Assembly: GCA_037893225.1 (NCBI GenBank)
Contig: JAZGUH010000378.1
Location: 1-64,000 of the forward strand
Direction: 5' to 3'
DNA length: 64,000 nt
DNA from: Hippasteria phrygiana
Lineage: Eukaryota; Echinodermata; Asteroidea; Valvatida; Goniasteridae
The notes under the pieces were generated by a model. It did not search any database and had not been told where the DNA came from. It saw only the letters and a list, made by a program, of their open reading frames with translations. Numbering within the stretch: position 1 is the stretch's first letter; every line of letters starts with the position of its first letter. Made by a program: the position numbers and the translations under genes. Shown here in pieces: positions 12,561 to 23,317 of the stretch.

Positions 12561-12775
12561 GACGTAAAAGTTCGGCATACATTCTGAGCAGTTGGTCTAA
12601 GTGTCTGTTAAGTTTAAAGGCAATCGGCTGCATAAAAGTAGCCAAAGTCCCTGGCAGAAAGAAATCGTGTACAAACGCTATGGGCAAAAGTCTGAAAAAG
12701 AAAAAAAAAAAAAAAAGAAAAAAAAAAAAATCTTAACGAAAACAAGGGCTGCTTCGAAAAACTTTCGAAACAGCC

Positions 12776-13379
12776 AAAAATGGCATGTCCTCCATCACAG
12801 CAGTCAACAATTGTTAACTACATACATGTATCCTACCATCACTGCCGGTTTAATTTTAAAATATAATAAAAAGATTAAGAAAATCTATTTTGAGGCAGTA
12901 TTATGAATTTGGTATTATTTGGATAGCATAACTACATATTTAAACCATGAAGGAACGATTTGAAAGGAGTTTGACTTTGAAGAGACTGTGATTTCAGAGA
13001 CATGTTTGATATGTTTTATCAAATAATGCTAGTACATCAAGCTTTTCTTTGGCCATCAGCGACTGTTGGAAAATAATATATATGACAAAATACGAGACTC
13101 AATTTTTTAAGACAAAACACAGCATTTGTTTTCCGAAAATAAACTTTACTTTCAAATAAGGAGATTTTTATGATGTATCAGACCCGTTTTTTCAGCTGCA
13201 CAAGATCAGCTCAAAGAGATAACCAACCAATAATACCTTTTCAGAGGATAAGTTTCCAGTGAGGAGCAGCAACTTTTAGTGAGGCAGTGAGTTACTAATG
13301 AATGATGGTCGTTCTTACACCTGGTATCCTTTTCTCCATGTTTAAAGTAAATGGCTTAATATTATGGTAGTAAGAGACT
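12776..13379. other. Flank between H1 and spacer S2; no gene seen
   Basis: The first 60 bp continue the lectin 1 flank after the Helitron-like insertion and match 26590-26660. The rest is AT-rich sequence with no coding potential and no clear second copy in the window. Confidence 0.5.
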
Positions 13380-13592
13380 GGGACCAGTTTCATAGAGCTG
13401 CTTAATAAAATCAGATTATCAGCCAAAACTCCATGTGAAGTATATTGCTTGTGACTAGTATTTAATTAGCTGTTTACTTAGCATAACAATCACACAGAGT
13501 TTTGGCTGGTAACCCAATTTTACTAAGCAAGGTTTTTCATGATTAAACAAATGTTGTGCTGGATTATTAAGCTGCTCTATGAATTTGTCCCC
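13380..13592. mobile_element. MITE with GGGNCCA...TTCATAGAGCTG inverted ends
   Basis: Ends read GGGACCAGTTTCATAGAGCT and AGCTGCTCTATGAATTTGTC, in inverted orientation, with further internal complementarity around GCTTAATAAA / TTATTAAGC. Relatives are at 37071-37311 and 45230-45470, and a left-truncated one ends at 58514. No ORF. The superfamily is not assigned because a clear target duplication is not visible. Confidence 0.65.
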
Positions 13593-13689
13593 AGGTGTTA
13601 AAGATTTGAGAGCTAATAATTATGTTGTTTAAGATTTGTAAATATTTGTATACATGGTTGAGTAATTCACTGACTAGATTGCACAGATT

Positions 13690-14052
13690 TCGGGGGGTTA
13701 TCAATTGATTGGCGCATTACAACATGCATGAGTTATTTAAACCTATATGTACATGTAAGAGGAATACTGTATCATACATGCAGGTAGTACATTACACACA
13801 CAATGTACTTCAGAATAGTACCTTGTTTCAGGAAACTGGCCTTATACATCCTTTAGAGTGAGTATAAGTGATTTAAAGTTAATGACAGTCATGTTTGAAT
13901 AACATAAATTGTTTTTACATTAAAAAAATAACATAGAAAAAAACAAATCAAAACGTGATTTTTATTAGTGATTTAAAAAAGAAATTTCCAGTGATTTAAA
14001 TCATGATTTAAATCAATGATTTAAATCAAGTGATTTAAATCAAACAACCCTG
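13690..14052. mobile_element. Truncated hAT-like element with TGATTTAAATCA repeats
   Basis: The right end reads CAACCCTG, followed by CTTTAAAG, the host sequence also found at the empty site near 58708. Just inside are several tandem palindromes TGATTTAAATCA at about 13990-14042. The left end is not identifiable, and host DNA seen at 58620-58705 is missing, so insertion was followed by deletion. The assignment rests on the CAACCCTG-type end only. Confidence 0.45.
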
Positions 14053-14869
14053 CTTTAAAGTCTACAATGTTTTAATGCAGTTTTTAAATTCTGGATACCA
14101 TCTGGATAGGATCCTGTTGCTTACAGCAAAGTGTACAGAAAGAATCATTTTGAGGCAACTTCTGAGGATAAGGTCCACTGAACATATAGAAATCTTAAAT
14201 GTTCAGACTGGATTTACAGATTTTACAGTTGTAAGAAATGGAATGGCAATTCAACATGGGATATTTTAGCCACATGTTGTTGTGCTTTGCTTCTGATTGT
14301 AGCTGGAATATAACAATTGTTTGGCCTTATAACACTGTTGAGTAAATACATGAAACTGTTATTAAGTGCTTGCGGAATACCGTACCGTACCCTTGTGGAT
14401 TGTTTGACGAATTGCTCGCTTTTTAATTAAATCACAAAATTCACAATTTCACATATTTGACCATGACGGTGTATTTAAAATAATTGTCATTATAATCTTA
14501 TCTATGAATAGTTTTGGAGACACTGTTTGAAATAAAATAAGTATTTGGAATTTAAGAACATTATAGATCTAGGGCAACCCAACTATTTACCATTAACTGG
14601 ACTAATCTATTCAAGTGGTTTAACACTATTCATTGGAATTGGCTATTTGCTTCAAATTTGCAGCCTGATGCTAAATTACACAAACATTTCTATTCACCAA
14701 AAAGATTTGGTTTGATTTGATTTGGTTTACATTCAATACATCATGTTTATAAAAAGAACCAAAAACTGACGGTTTTTATCTTATGTTTTGGAGGAACAGC
14801 AAATCATAATTTGAAAACTCCATAACATACTGGGATTAAATTTGAGGTAATTCCTTCAGATGTCATGGT
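14053..14869. other. Spacer S2, no gene supported
   Basis: Matches 21690-22000 and 58708-59496. The 64-codon ORF at 14075-14269 recurs at 58730-58924. The paralogue at 21634-21906 reads a different frame through the same DNA after an 8-bp length difference, so coding is unlikely. Confidence 0.6.
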
Positions 14870-15598
14870 CAGTGGTTGTAGTCAAGACCTTCATGTCTAA
14901 GACCGAGACCAAACATGAATAAAAATGTATGGTGTTAATCTGATTTCCCCTTGCTTTAGATCAAAATGTTCAAAAATGATAACTTCCCGCGGATGATAAT
15001 TTGTGTTCATGATTTATACAAAAGGTAAACATGGGAGATCATCTTATCCAAAACAAATCTGGGTAAAGTTGGCTTTAACAAGGACCATTATCTTTAAATA
15101 TGCAAGATATATTTATTTGACATGGCAAGGCTGTGTTTTGAAGTGGATTTCTTAAAAAGTTACTATTTGTAGACGTACCTGATCGTATGTTAAAAAAACC
15201 AAAACTAGGTCAATAATAAAAGCATGCATTATGTAAGCACAGAGCTACGTCAAGTTCGTCTGTCTATTTCTAATTGTGTGCAATTAAGCGCGCTTATCGT
15301 CAAAAGCCCATACGATGTACACCAGTGAAATACATGGGCGACGCAAGTCCGCGGGTATCAGTACTCCGAATAAACAAGCTCATTGACTGGTCTCTATTCC
15401 AGCTTCAATTTAATTCTTCAGCATGAAAACTATACATTGTTGTTTATGTTCCTTATGGAGACTAAATTCAGATGGCGCATTGTATTTTTTAAAACCCGAG
15501 ACCTAGGTATCCGAGACCGAGACCAGCCATTCTGTGACCGAGACTTTGTGAGGAAAAGACCGAGACCTAAAAAAACGGTCTTGAGACCTACAACACTG
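14870..15598. mobile_element. hAT-type element with GAGACC repeats, 8-bp duplication GTCATGGT
   Basis: Ends CAGTGGTTGTAG and CTACAACACTG are flanked on both sides by GTCATGGT (14862-14869, 15599-15606). The empty site is in the paralogous spacer near 32460. The interior has GAGACC repeats at both ends and no recognisable transposase. The same insertion is at 59497-60301. The family also inserted independently at a different site in units A and D. Confidence 0.85.
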
Positions 15599-15606
15599 GT
15601 CATGGT

Positions 15607-17426
15607 GAAGTTTGCTGAAAACAAATTTGGTAACAAAAAGTTTGGGGTGACCTTGTGCATAGCACCTAAAACAAAACAAAAACCAAAAACAATATTAAAA
15701 AAAAAAAAAAAACAGCATCCCATTGCTGCAGAAAAACCTAAAACAAGAGTTTCTAACTTTCAGATAACATTTAAATGATATGTAGAGTTGACTTGTTTCA
15801 AGACACAATCAAAATCTGATCAAAGTTATCTCATACATGTACAATGTACACTGCAAACAGTTTGAGGTTGCCATCTCTGTGCTTGTTGGGTGCGGCAGCC
15901 CCAAAAACTAAGTTTGTCAATTGCTAATTTAGCTGCCTCACCAAAGATATAACTTTTCCAATGAGACACCAAACTCGGTCCAAGAGAAGTAATCAGTTAA
16001 TGAATTTCAACTTTTGAATTAGGCTTGTCCTACTCCTAATTCACCTGGGTGGCACGATAATTCAGTGTGATTTTCAAGTGACAACTTAGGGCTGCGACAG
16101 TGGCAAAACTAGGACAATCATTGGAAAGCAGTGAAATGTTTTTTTAAAGCTCTCCAGAATTGTGAGGATATTGGTAGTGGAAGAAAACGTGTCCACCAGA
16201 AAAAAAGAACTATCTTCTTCAGAGCTAGAAACAAACATGTGTACATGTAAATTTCTGCAGCGTCCATAATTTGAGAAAATCTGTAGTCTGGTACATTTAT
16301 GAAAACATTAGAACCGGCTTTACTTTCAAAGGCTGTAGTTGTCACCAGACACGTAGCTACTGCTGCACTCCTTATAATCAAGAGTTTGTAGACTAAAATG
16401 TCACCGCTTTATTTGCGTATTACCAATGAAATATAGCAGCTCTGGAAACACTTCTTGTCAAGGAAAGTATTGAAGAGTGTAGCAAATTTACTTTTGGTTT
16501 ATAAAAGAAATTCTTTGATAATTTGTTCGTAAGGAGGAACAAATCATTATCTTTTAGCAAAGATGACTAACACATCTTTAAGATTTCCACCCCAAAAATG
16601 CATGCAATAAAATGGAGGGCTGTATAAGGCTGTCTCACACTGTTAATTTGGCAGCAGCAATGTAATTAAAGGCAAAGTGGGAAAAGCTCTTACATACGGC
16701 AGAACCTGAAAAGCATTCACTCAGTGTAAAAAATTTAGGGAAAACGGGTCATTAAAGTCAAATTACAGGGACTTACCCCAGCAAGACCAGGAATTAACAG
16801 ATATAGCACACCAACTGTGAAATGCTTTCCAAGTGATCACTCACTATTAATAATCCACACAAAACATCCTCACCTTGAGTGCATGCAGTGCATATTTCTC
16901 AAGTAATAGGCCTCACCAAGGGCAAAACAATAATGGAAATTAGATTCAACTGCACCTACCAAAAAGGTAAAACATCTCCACCCATTCACCATTTTAACTC
17001 TCGCAAGTGCAGGATAACAATGTGCATACATCTCACATACAATGTATGTGTCTTTCTGAAAAAAAGTTGATGTATATGGACATACTATAGTTTTATTGTA
17101 CCTTCTGAAGTGCAGTGGCATCAAATGCAGAAAAGAAAATATCCAACTCGCCAAAACAAATTGATGCATGAGACTGTTTTCATTAACAACCCTCCTATAC
17201 TTGTAACTATCACAGCCTATCAAAAACTCTTAACACCAACTCTCACAGTTTGTGTGTGTTTCAATCTGTCATTTGATAGGTTTTGATCTATACAGCAGCT
17301 GGGTCGACTTTGGCTCTGAGAACAGGAGGGTGTTAATGAACAGTGGTGAAGAACTAATCTCTACACTGGATGTTATTTGGAGACTGGAAACTATTTAATA
17401 CACAAATTTAAATATCCATATGCAGT
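15607..17426. other. Spacer S2 upstream of lectin 2; no coding exon seen
   Basis: Matches 60310-61702 and, with more divergence, 32640-33913. It includes AT-rich TTTAATAC and TTTAAATATCC in the last 50 bp before the lectin ATG, possible promoter elements. A minus-strand ORF of 117 codons (16870-17223) is not conserved in the paralogous copies. Confidence 0.55.
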
Positions 17427-17942
17427 ATGAAGTTGGTTTGGCTGAACATTGCCATCGTGGTTGCATGTGTTCATACCCAGCCTTGCCAGCCTGGTCAACA
17501 AGGATTTGCTGGTTCTTGCTACCAACTGCTGACTGAGACAATGACATGGCAAGCAGCATCTAAAGCCTGCTCTGACATGGGTGGTGGCTTGGCAGTTCCT
17601 GACTCCCTCAGTGAGCATCAGTTCATCTGGGAGATGTTCACAAAGAATGTCAATGAGGGTAATGTCTGGATTGGCTGTACTGATGCAAAGGAGGAAGACA
17701 AGTGGATGCAAGCTGGAGAGGAAGGCCGCGAGTGCAATTACTTCAACTGGGCACCAAATGAGCCACATCCGTCATACAAGGAAAGAGCCGATTGTGTAGA
17801 GCTGTGGCGTTGGAGAGGTGGTCGTTGGAATGATGCACCATGTTCCCATACAAGGTATGTGATCTGTGAGCTCTCTGTCACTCCATCTCCTGCCCAAGAG
17901 AAGTTCTGCCTGCAGGCTGATGTCAATGGCCGTTTCAAGTAA
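17427..17942 (+). CDS. Secreted C-type lectin, copy 2 (class II), intact
   Basis: A 171-residue protein, probably secreted, that would bind carbohydrate through one CTLD. Residues 1-18 form a signal peptide (MKLVWLNIAIVVACVHTQ). The CTLD runs from Cys20 to Cys147: Cys20/Cys31 as the long-form N-terminal pair, Cys48/Cys147 and Cys123/Cys139 as the canonical pairs, WIG at 81-83, and WND at 134-136 for calcium. The sugar-specificity loop has EPH (112-114) in place of EPN or QPD. Cys84 and Cys103 are additional and could pair. Cys161 in the FCLQADVNGRFK tail has no partner and might dimerise. The start is the first ATG giving a signal peptide and is shared with lectin 4. A donor-like site follows the stop by 24 nt. 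Length fits invertebrate single-CTLD lectins; the ligand is unknown. Confidence 0.9.
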   Translation: MKLVWLNIAIVVACVHTQPCQPGQQGFAGSCYQLLTETMTWQAASKACSDMGGGLAVPDSLSEHQFIWEMFTKNVNEGNVWIGCTDAKEEDKWMQAGEEGRECNYFNWAPNEPHPSYKERADCVELWRWRGGRWNDAPCSHTRYVICELSVTPSPAQEKFCLQADVNGRFK

Positions 17943-18273
17943 CTGACCACCTCCATCATGACACAGGTATGAACCAAACAAGCCTTACACAATGCTTGAA
18001 ATTCAGCACACTAAGACAACTCTCCATGACACTTCTCATGACTCTCAGTCTATTCAGGACATGACGTAGCTGTTCCCTTCACACCTACACGTGTCATCAG
18101 TGAGCACCCCTGTATACCAAACGAGATTCTGCCTACAGAACAAATGGCTGTTTCCTAACAGATCAATGTACGGCCAAAGAGTCAATCCACACATACATGT
18201 ATAAACCGGCTTGACAAAGTCTGTTTCTTTGGAATGAGCCCTGACAAATTGTTGAAAACCAAGTATGCTCAGA
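17943..18273. other. 3' flank of lectin 2 with a second tail-motif copy
   Basis: After the stop, ACACAG|GTATGAACC resembles a splice donor. At about 18125-18170, TTCTGCCTACAG|AAC resembles an acceptor and begins a degenerate repeat of the tail-coding sequence. TGCTCAGA at 18266-18273 is the left target duplicate of the next element. Confidence 0.5.
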
Positions 18274-18457
18274 CAAGGGCGGATCCAGGGGGGGGGGGGG
18301 GGGCCAAAGGGGGCCATGGCCCCCCAAAAACCAAACCATTTAAAAATGTTAAGCTGACGTCGCAAAAAGGCAGCCACTGCGTACACCCACACACAAAACT
18401 CAGCCAAAACATTTGTTTGGCCCCTACCAAAAAAATTGTGTTCTGGATCCACCCTTG
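18274..18457. mobile_element. Complete hAT-type MITE, 184 bp, duplication TGCTCAGA
   Basis: Ends CAAGGGCGGATCCAG and CTGGATCCACCCTTG are inverted with one mismatch, and TGCTCAGA flanks both (18266-18273, 18458-18465). A run of about 16 G and the palindrome GGGGGCCATGGCCCCC follow the left end. The empty site is present after lectins 4, 5, 6 and 7. Partial copies are at 1-82 and 61703-61863. The 8-bp duplication and CA start fit hAT. Confidence 0.88.
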
Positions 18458-18465
18458 TGCTCAGA

Positions 18466-19448
18466 AGAGAAAACATTCGGTTTTTTTATTAAAACTTTTT
18501 TGTTTCGTTTTCAGATGGTATACAAAATGTAAACATACATTAGACTGCATCTCATAATCATCACGTGAGACAGCGAATAACGTCCCAAATCAAAGAGTTT
18601 GGGTGATAATATTATTTCAACCTCTATTGCTTTTCAAAAACTTCGGATTTTTTTTTTTAACATGTCGCTGTGAATATTAAGAGTTTTGACAATTATCATA
18701 CCATCATCACACCATAAAAAATCACATAATGAAAATCAAACTAATTTGACAACTGCAGGGGAGAAAATCCTGATTAAACAGGCAGCACAGTATCATTAGT
18801 GGTACCGCTGTATTTACCAAGGTACTGCATTTGGTGATTTGCATCACGTTTTTAAATAGAAATCCCAACAGCAGAATAAACACGAATTAAAAAATTCAGT
18901 GAAAACTCATTAACTCTTTGTTGATCGTGAAATATTATGTGATGAATCTGTCAGTGTGTAATCCTAAATCAAGAATAAGGTCATTATCAGAGCCATCTTC
19001 CGAGGGTATAGTACCCCCCCCCCCCCCCCCAAGTGGTGCCACTAATAATGCCACCTGTTTTTAGGACGTCCTCCGCTACAGCCATCAAATTGGATTGATT
19101 TTCAGTATGGACTTACAAAGTTATAACTTTGTAAGTTATAATGCTTTTACAATAAAATGGCAACATTACTTCTTAAAATTAAATGATATTTAAAGGTAGC
19201 ATATACACGATTTGCTTTTGCTGTAATTATCAGAAATACATGGATTTGGGGGTTACTATTTTATTGCCTGATAGCAAATACTGTATTCACTGACCTGTTT
19301 AAAGTTGTGTGTGCATAGATGCTGGGAAAACAGAGAAAATTATGTTCTTGCACTCTGGTTCCCCGACCATACCCAAGACAAAACGGAGCAATTTATAGAC
19401 GTCAGGGAATTACCAGGTCAGGGAACTAGACTTTTTCCAACGATTGTC
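18466..19448. other. Unit B spacer S1, left part, ending at a deletion junction
   Basis: Nearly identical to 91-1087, including the poly-C tract near 19014-19030. At about 19448 the sequence jumps to DNA equivalent to 6150 of unit A, so about 5 kb is missing. No gene is seen. Confidence 0.75.
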
Positions 19449-19542
19449 GTTTTCCATAGGTTTGTACACAAACATGGATGCGCCCAGCAGGCATCACTTT
19501 GTACATCGAGTCAGCGCTCTAGTAATTTAATATAGCTCTATG
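19449..19542. mobile_element. Right remnant of the ATATTACC hAT-type MITE
   Basis: Only the right end of the element at 5783-6240 remains, followed by ATATTACC at 19543-19550. The left end was removed by the deletion joining 19448 to 19449. Confidence 0.8.
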
Positions 19543-19550
19543 ATATTACC

Positions 19551-21515
19551 GTACTCAAGGGGTTAAAGACACGCTGAGAACAGAATAGGATAAGGAAAAA
19601 ATATACATAATATATGGTTTCACTGAATTTAAAATTCACTTTACAGGCCGTTTAAATTACATGCTGAATATTTTGGTAGGCAGTAAGTGATATCAAAACG
19701 TTATGTCGATTTAGTACATTGTTGATCCATACAGTTTCAAAACACTTCAAAGTACATGGTGTCTCAAAAAGGTAACCCACAAACAAAGGGAAACTATGAC
19801 CAAGCTACATGTACATAATGACCATTATTATGGTTTTTATCATAAACTAGAGGTAATAAGCTTTGCATTGATATCTTGCATACATTTCTCTGGTCATGCA
19901 TTCTGACTTCCATTGTCTTGAAAATGAGCCTTTTTCTCACTGAGGCATTGGAATCAATAAACAGGATCTGCAAAAAGAGACAGTCAAAGGTAACTTCGGA
20001 GGATGAGCTGAAATCAAATAATCAAATGTTTAAACAACTTGACAAAGTATACTTTTTTAGAAATGAAAAGCAATGCAACCATGTAATGATATCTTGTATT
20101 GTTTTACAGCAGTGATTTTGACTATCTTTTGTAGTCCATGGCTAATGTTAACAATGATTTATTTGCAGTGATCATACATTTTGTATGTCTGAAGATCTTT
20201 CAAGTTTGACTGCAGAGATTTCAATCAAATCTGCTTTGTAGTCTGACAGTATGCAGGTCATTGCTTTGTGTTTTAAACAAAGTACACACAAAAAGGCAAC
20301 CATTATTGACAAGTACGCATTCATACCCGAAATACTCATTTCAATGCATTTAAACATATATTTTGCTGTCAGATGTATATAATTCCACATATGACATAAA
20401 TGAGGTTCCTTCGACAAACTATGATTGTAAATAGGGTTTATTGGTATCGTTCAAATACATTTCAACCAGGAGAGATTTGGTTTGTTTTGGTTTGGATTAT
20501 TATTTAACATATCTTGTTTATTCCCAAAGGTGAAAAATTTATCAAGCTTTTACTTAATATTGAGCAAAACGGCAACCACTATTTGCGACAAAAATCGGTC
20601 CTCAATGTAAACATGTACATGAATCTGTGGATACAGTTTATTCATTTCATCAGCAGGACTGCATAAGAATGTCAGACATTAAAAACTTAAATGGTGAAAC
20701 AAACAACTATTAGTTTAAAATTATATTTAAAAAAAATCAAAAACCGTGTGTACTCATGATCGTTTTAAAGAGAAAAAATTACAATTGCATATTTGGAAAA
20801 ACTGAAGGCATACAAGGAGAGGTAACTATATTTTGAAAACATTCATAGCGTAATTTTGAGAATCACTGATGAGATATATGCATGCTGAAAAACAGACTGG
20901 GAATCTCTCAAGAAATAATGGATGGTTTTGTTATGCTCGACATGCAGACGCTGATGCACCTTAATTGTCGTCAAATACTCAATTCAGTACCTTGCTGTTT
21001 CAAGAAACAAGGCCAGTGACTGGCAGTCAAATACAAAAATGCTTGTGAAATCGGTTCGACATGAGATTGCAATTTGTTGATCTAGGAGCTGCAGTCTAAT
21101 TAGATACCTGCAATTGAACACAAGAACATCAGCAATATTTCTAAAAATTGCTCATCATCAATAATTTAAATGAAAGTGTATTGATTTTTTTACCACTAGT
21201 ACCAAATATTGCATTTAAACTGTCCTTGAATGTGTAGCAGCATCGTGTGCAAGTTGAAAAGGAGTTATCATTTGTCAGTTTGTGCTCTTGTAGAGAAGAC
21301 CGAATTCTCTTCATTACACATACATCTTACATTGGTATGAGTTCCTGAGTCAAATTTGTTTTAAAGGCAAGCAGACAGTATATTACAAAATGCATGCACA
21401 ACTTATAAATTAGACTTCAATTAATAATGTACCAAGGAAACTAACTCAGCAGTTCTGAACTTCTGTTCAACTGACTTGGCTGGTCTGAATCTGGTTGGGC
21501 CCTCAGACACCAAAA
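19551..21515. other. Unit B spacer S1, right part, fused to S2 where a lectin should start
   Basis: Matches 6250-8170. Instead of running into a class I lectin gene, it switches near 21515 to sequence like 13620 (spacer S2). Relative to unit A, one lectin and a Helitron-like element would lie in the missing interval. No gene is seen. Confidence 0.7.
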
Positions 21516-22834
21516 CATTTATTTAAGATTTGTAAATATTTGCAAACATGGTTGAGTAGTTCACTAACGAGATTACACTGATTTTTAACGAAAGCCCTGA
21601 TCACAAAGTAAATTGGCATGCTGTTGAAGCAAAATGGGCTCGAGAAAAAAAAATTATTTTATTGCATTTAAAATTAACTTTAAAGCCGGAGATGTTTCAA
21701 TGCAGTTTCTTAATTCTGGATACCATGAAAACCAAACTGGATATGATCCTGTTGCTTACAGCAAATTGTACAGAAAGAACCATTTTGAGGCAACTTCAAA
21801 GATGAGGTCCACTGAACGTAGAGGTGAAATCTTAAATTTTCATACTGGATTTACAGATTTTACGGTTGTAAGAAATGGAATGGCAATTCAACAGGAGATT
21901 TTTTAGCCACATGTTGTTGTGCTTTGCTTCTATTGATTGTTGCTGGTATAGAATAATTGTTTGGCCTGAACACTGTTTACTAAATACATGCATAGAATTG
22001 GAAAAGAATCACTCGGGTGGGACTCAAACACAAGACTTCTACTTTCTAGTGCAGACGTCTTATCACTCGAGCACCGAGCTTGCTCAAGTATTGGAATTAA
22101 CAGGATGTGCATTAAGAGAGAATCCAAGGCAACTTGAGAGGACAAGTTCCACTGAAAGTACAAGGTGAAATCAAATAAACAATTAAACAACTTGACAAAG
22201 TATACTTTTTTAGAAATGAAAAACAATGCAACCATGACATTGTATTGTTCTAGAGCAGTGATTTTGACTATATCTTTGTAGTCCATGGTTAATGTTAATA
22301 ATTCATTTCCAGTGACCATATGTCTGAAGTACATACCCAGACCATTTGGCTACAACATACACACTAATTTTAATGCATTTCAAAATTTATTTTGCTGTCA
22401 GATGTGTAATTTTGCATGTTTTAAATGGGTTTTAAATGAGATTGTAAATAGGGTTTATTGGTATTGTCAAAATATATTTGACATTTGGTTCTTTTGGATT
22501 ATTGTTCAACATATATTGTATCTTATTTATACCCAAAGGTGAACAATTTATCAAGCTTTACTTAATGTTCAGCAAAACGGCCATCACTATTAGCGAAAAA
22601 AATCCACAATATTTACATGTATGACTGTGGATATGGTTATACATACATGTACATTGTACATTTCATCAGCAGGACTGCACAAGAATGACAAAAACTTCAA
22701 TGGTGAAACAAACCAAACTTTCCTTTCAACCTTTCCAATTCCATTTTTTATATATTCACATTTAGAATCTAAACGAAATGTGTAGTAGTTTCAAAAATAG
22801 CAATAAAATGTGTATCCTCACAACAGTTTTGAAT
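21516..22834. other. S2-like then older S1-like spacer; no gene supported
   Basis: Up to about 22170 it resembles spacer S2 (13620-14330). From about 22175 it resembles a more diverged S1 (6630-7300). The 90-codon ORF at 21634-21906 is open here, but its paralogues at 14075 and 58730 read another frame, so I do not call it a gene. Confidence 0.55.
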
Positions 22835-23042
22835 CCCTTGAGTACAGTTATTATATTGAGGCACCAGGGTGCCGGGGCGGCCTGTGCAGCCAAGCGAAAC
22901 GGTCACAAGAGGCTTGTGCAGCCAAGTGTAACATACACAATAATCCAACAATGTATTGGAAATGCAGAAATAGTGGCTATAGACGTCATCCGGCCTGGTG
23001 GCAATTTGTTTGCGCACTTTGGCGTCATCCATACGTGAGGCG
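22835..23042. mobile_element. TTAA-flanked (piggyBac-type) MITE, 208 bp
   Basis: The left end is CCCTTGAGTACAG and the right end ATACGTGAGGCG, followed by TTAA at 23043-23046. The body has the same GCCGGC/CATCCGGCCTGG blocks and a partial repeat (CAGCCAAGCG / CAGCCAAGTG) as the member at 26287-26499. The left TTAA has decayed. Confidence 0.6.
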
Positions 23043-23046
23043 TTAA

Positions 23047-23317
23047 AATTAGCGGAAACACATCGCATTTTAAAGAAAAAAATACCTGCAACTTGAGCTA
23101 CAAATGGCGTGCAAGAATATCAACAATATGATTGCTCACCTTAAATAATTCAAAGGAAAAAAAGTATTGATATTTTTACATGTACACAATGTACCACATG
23201 TTGCATTCAAACTGTGTAGCAGCATCGTGTGCAAGAAAACAAGGCAGAGATGAAAAACAGCATCATTTGTCAGTTGGTGCTCTTGCACACAAGACTGAAT
23301 TCTCTTCATACACATAT
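23047..23317. other. Older S1-like spacer
   Basis: Resembles 7735-7930 of unit A (GCATCGTGTGCAAG and ATTCTCTTCAT landmarks) with more changes than between the other units. No gene. Confidence 0.5.

Larger units (their letters stand above)
9883..12775 (-). mobile_element. Helitron-like non-autonomous element H1 with TGACGTCA arrays
   Basis: On the minus strand the element starts GGCTGTTTCGAAAG, part of a palindrome at 12748-12775. It ends with a hairpin (arms TGTTTGT/ACAAACA) about 10 nt before CTAG (9883-9886). A matching sub-terminal CGAAACAGCC lies just inside the 3' hairpin, giving asymmetric inverted ends. The paralogous empty site near 26590 joins the two flanks with no target duplication, between A residues (T|T on the element strand). 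The interior holds tandem arrays dense in TGACGTCA. No Rep/helicase ORF exists, so it must depend on an autonomous partner. The asymmetric ends and T|T target resemble Helentron (Helitron2)-type elements. Confidence 0.75.

Noticed and set aside
14075..14269. Repeated small ORF in spacer S2 (also 58730-58924; 21634-21906)
   Set aside because: Paralogues read different frames through the same DNA after an 8-bp length change, which argues against selection on a protein.
17391..17768. Long antisense ORFs opposite every lectin gene (also 8194-8574, 24659-25039, 33884-34198, 40887-41291, 49035-49382, 54322-54855)
   Set aside because: They mirror the conserved CTLD coding strand. Their conservation follows from the lectin copies, and they have no domain of their own.
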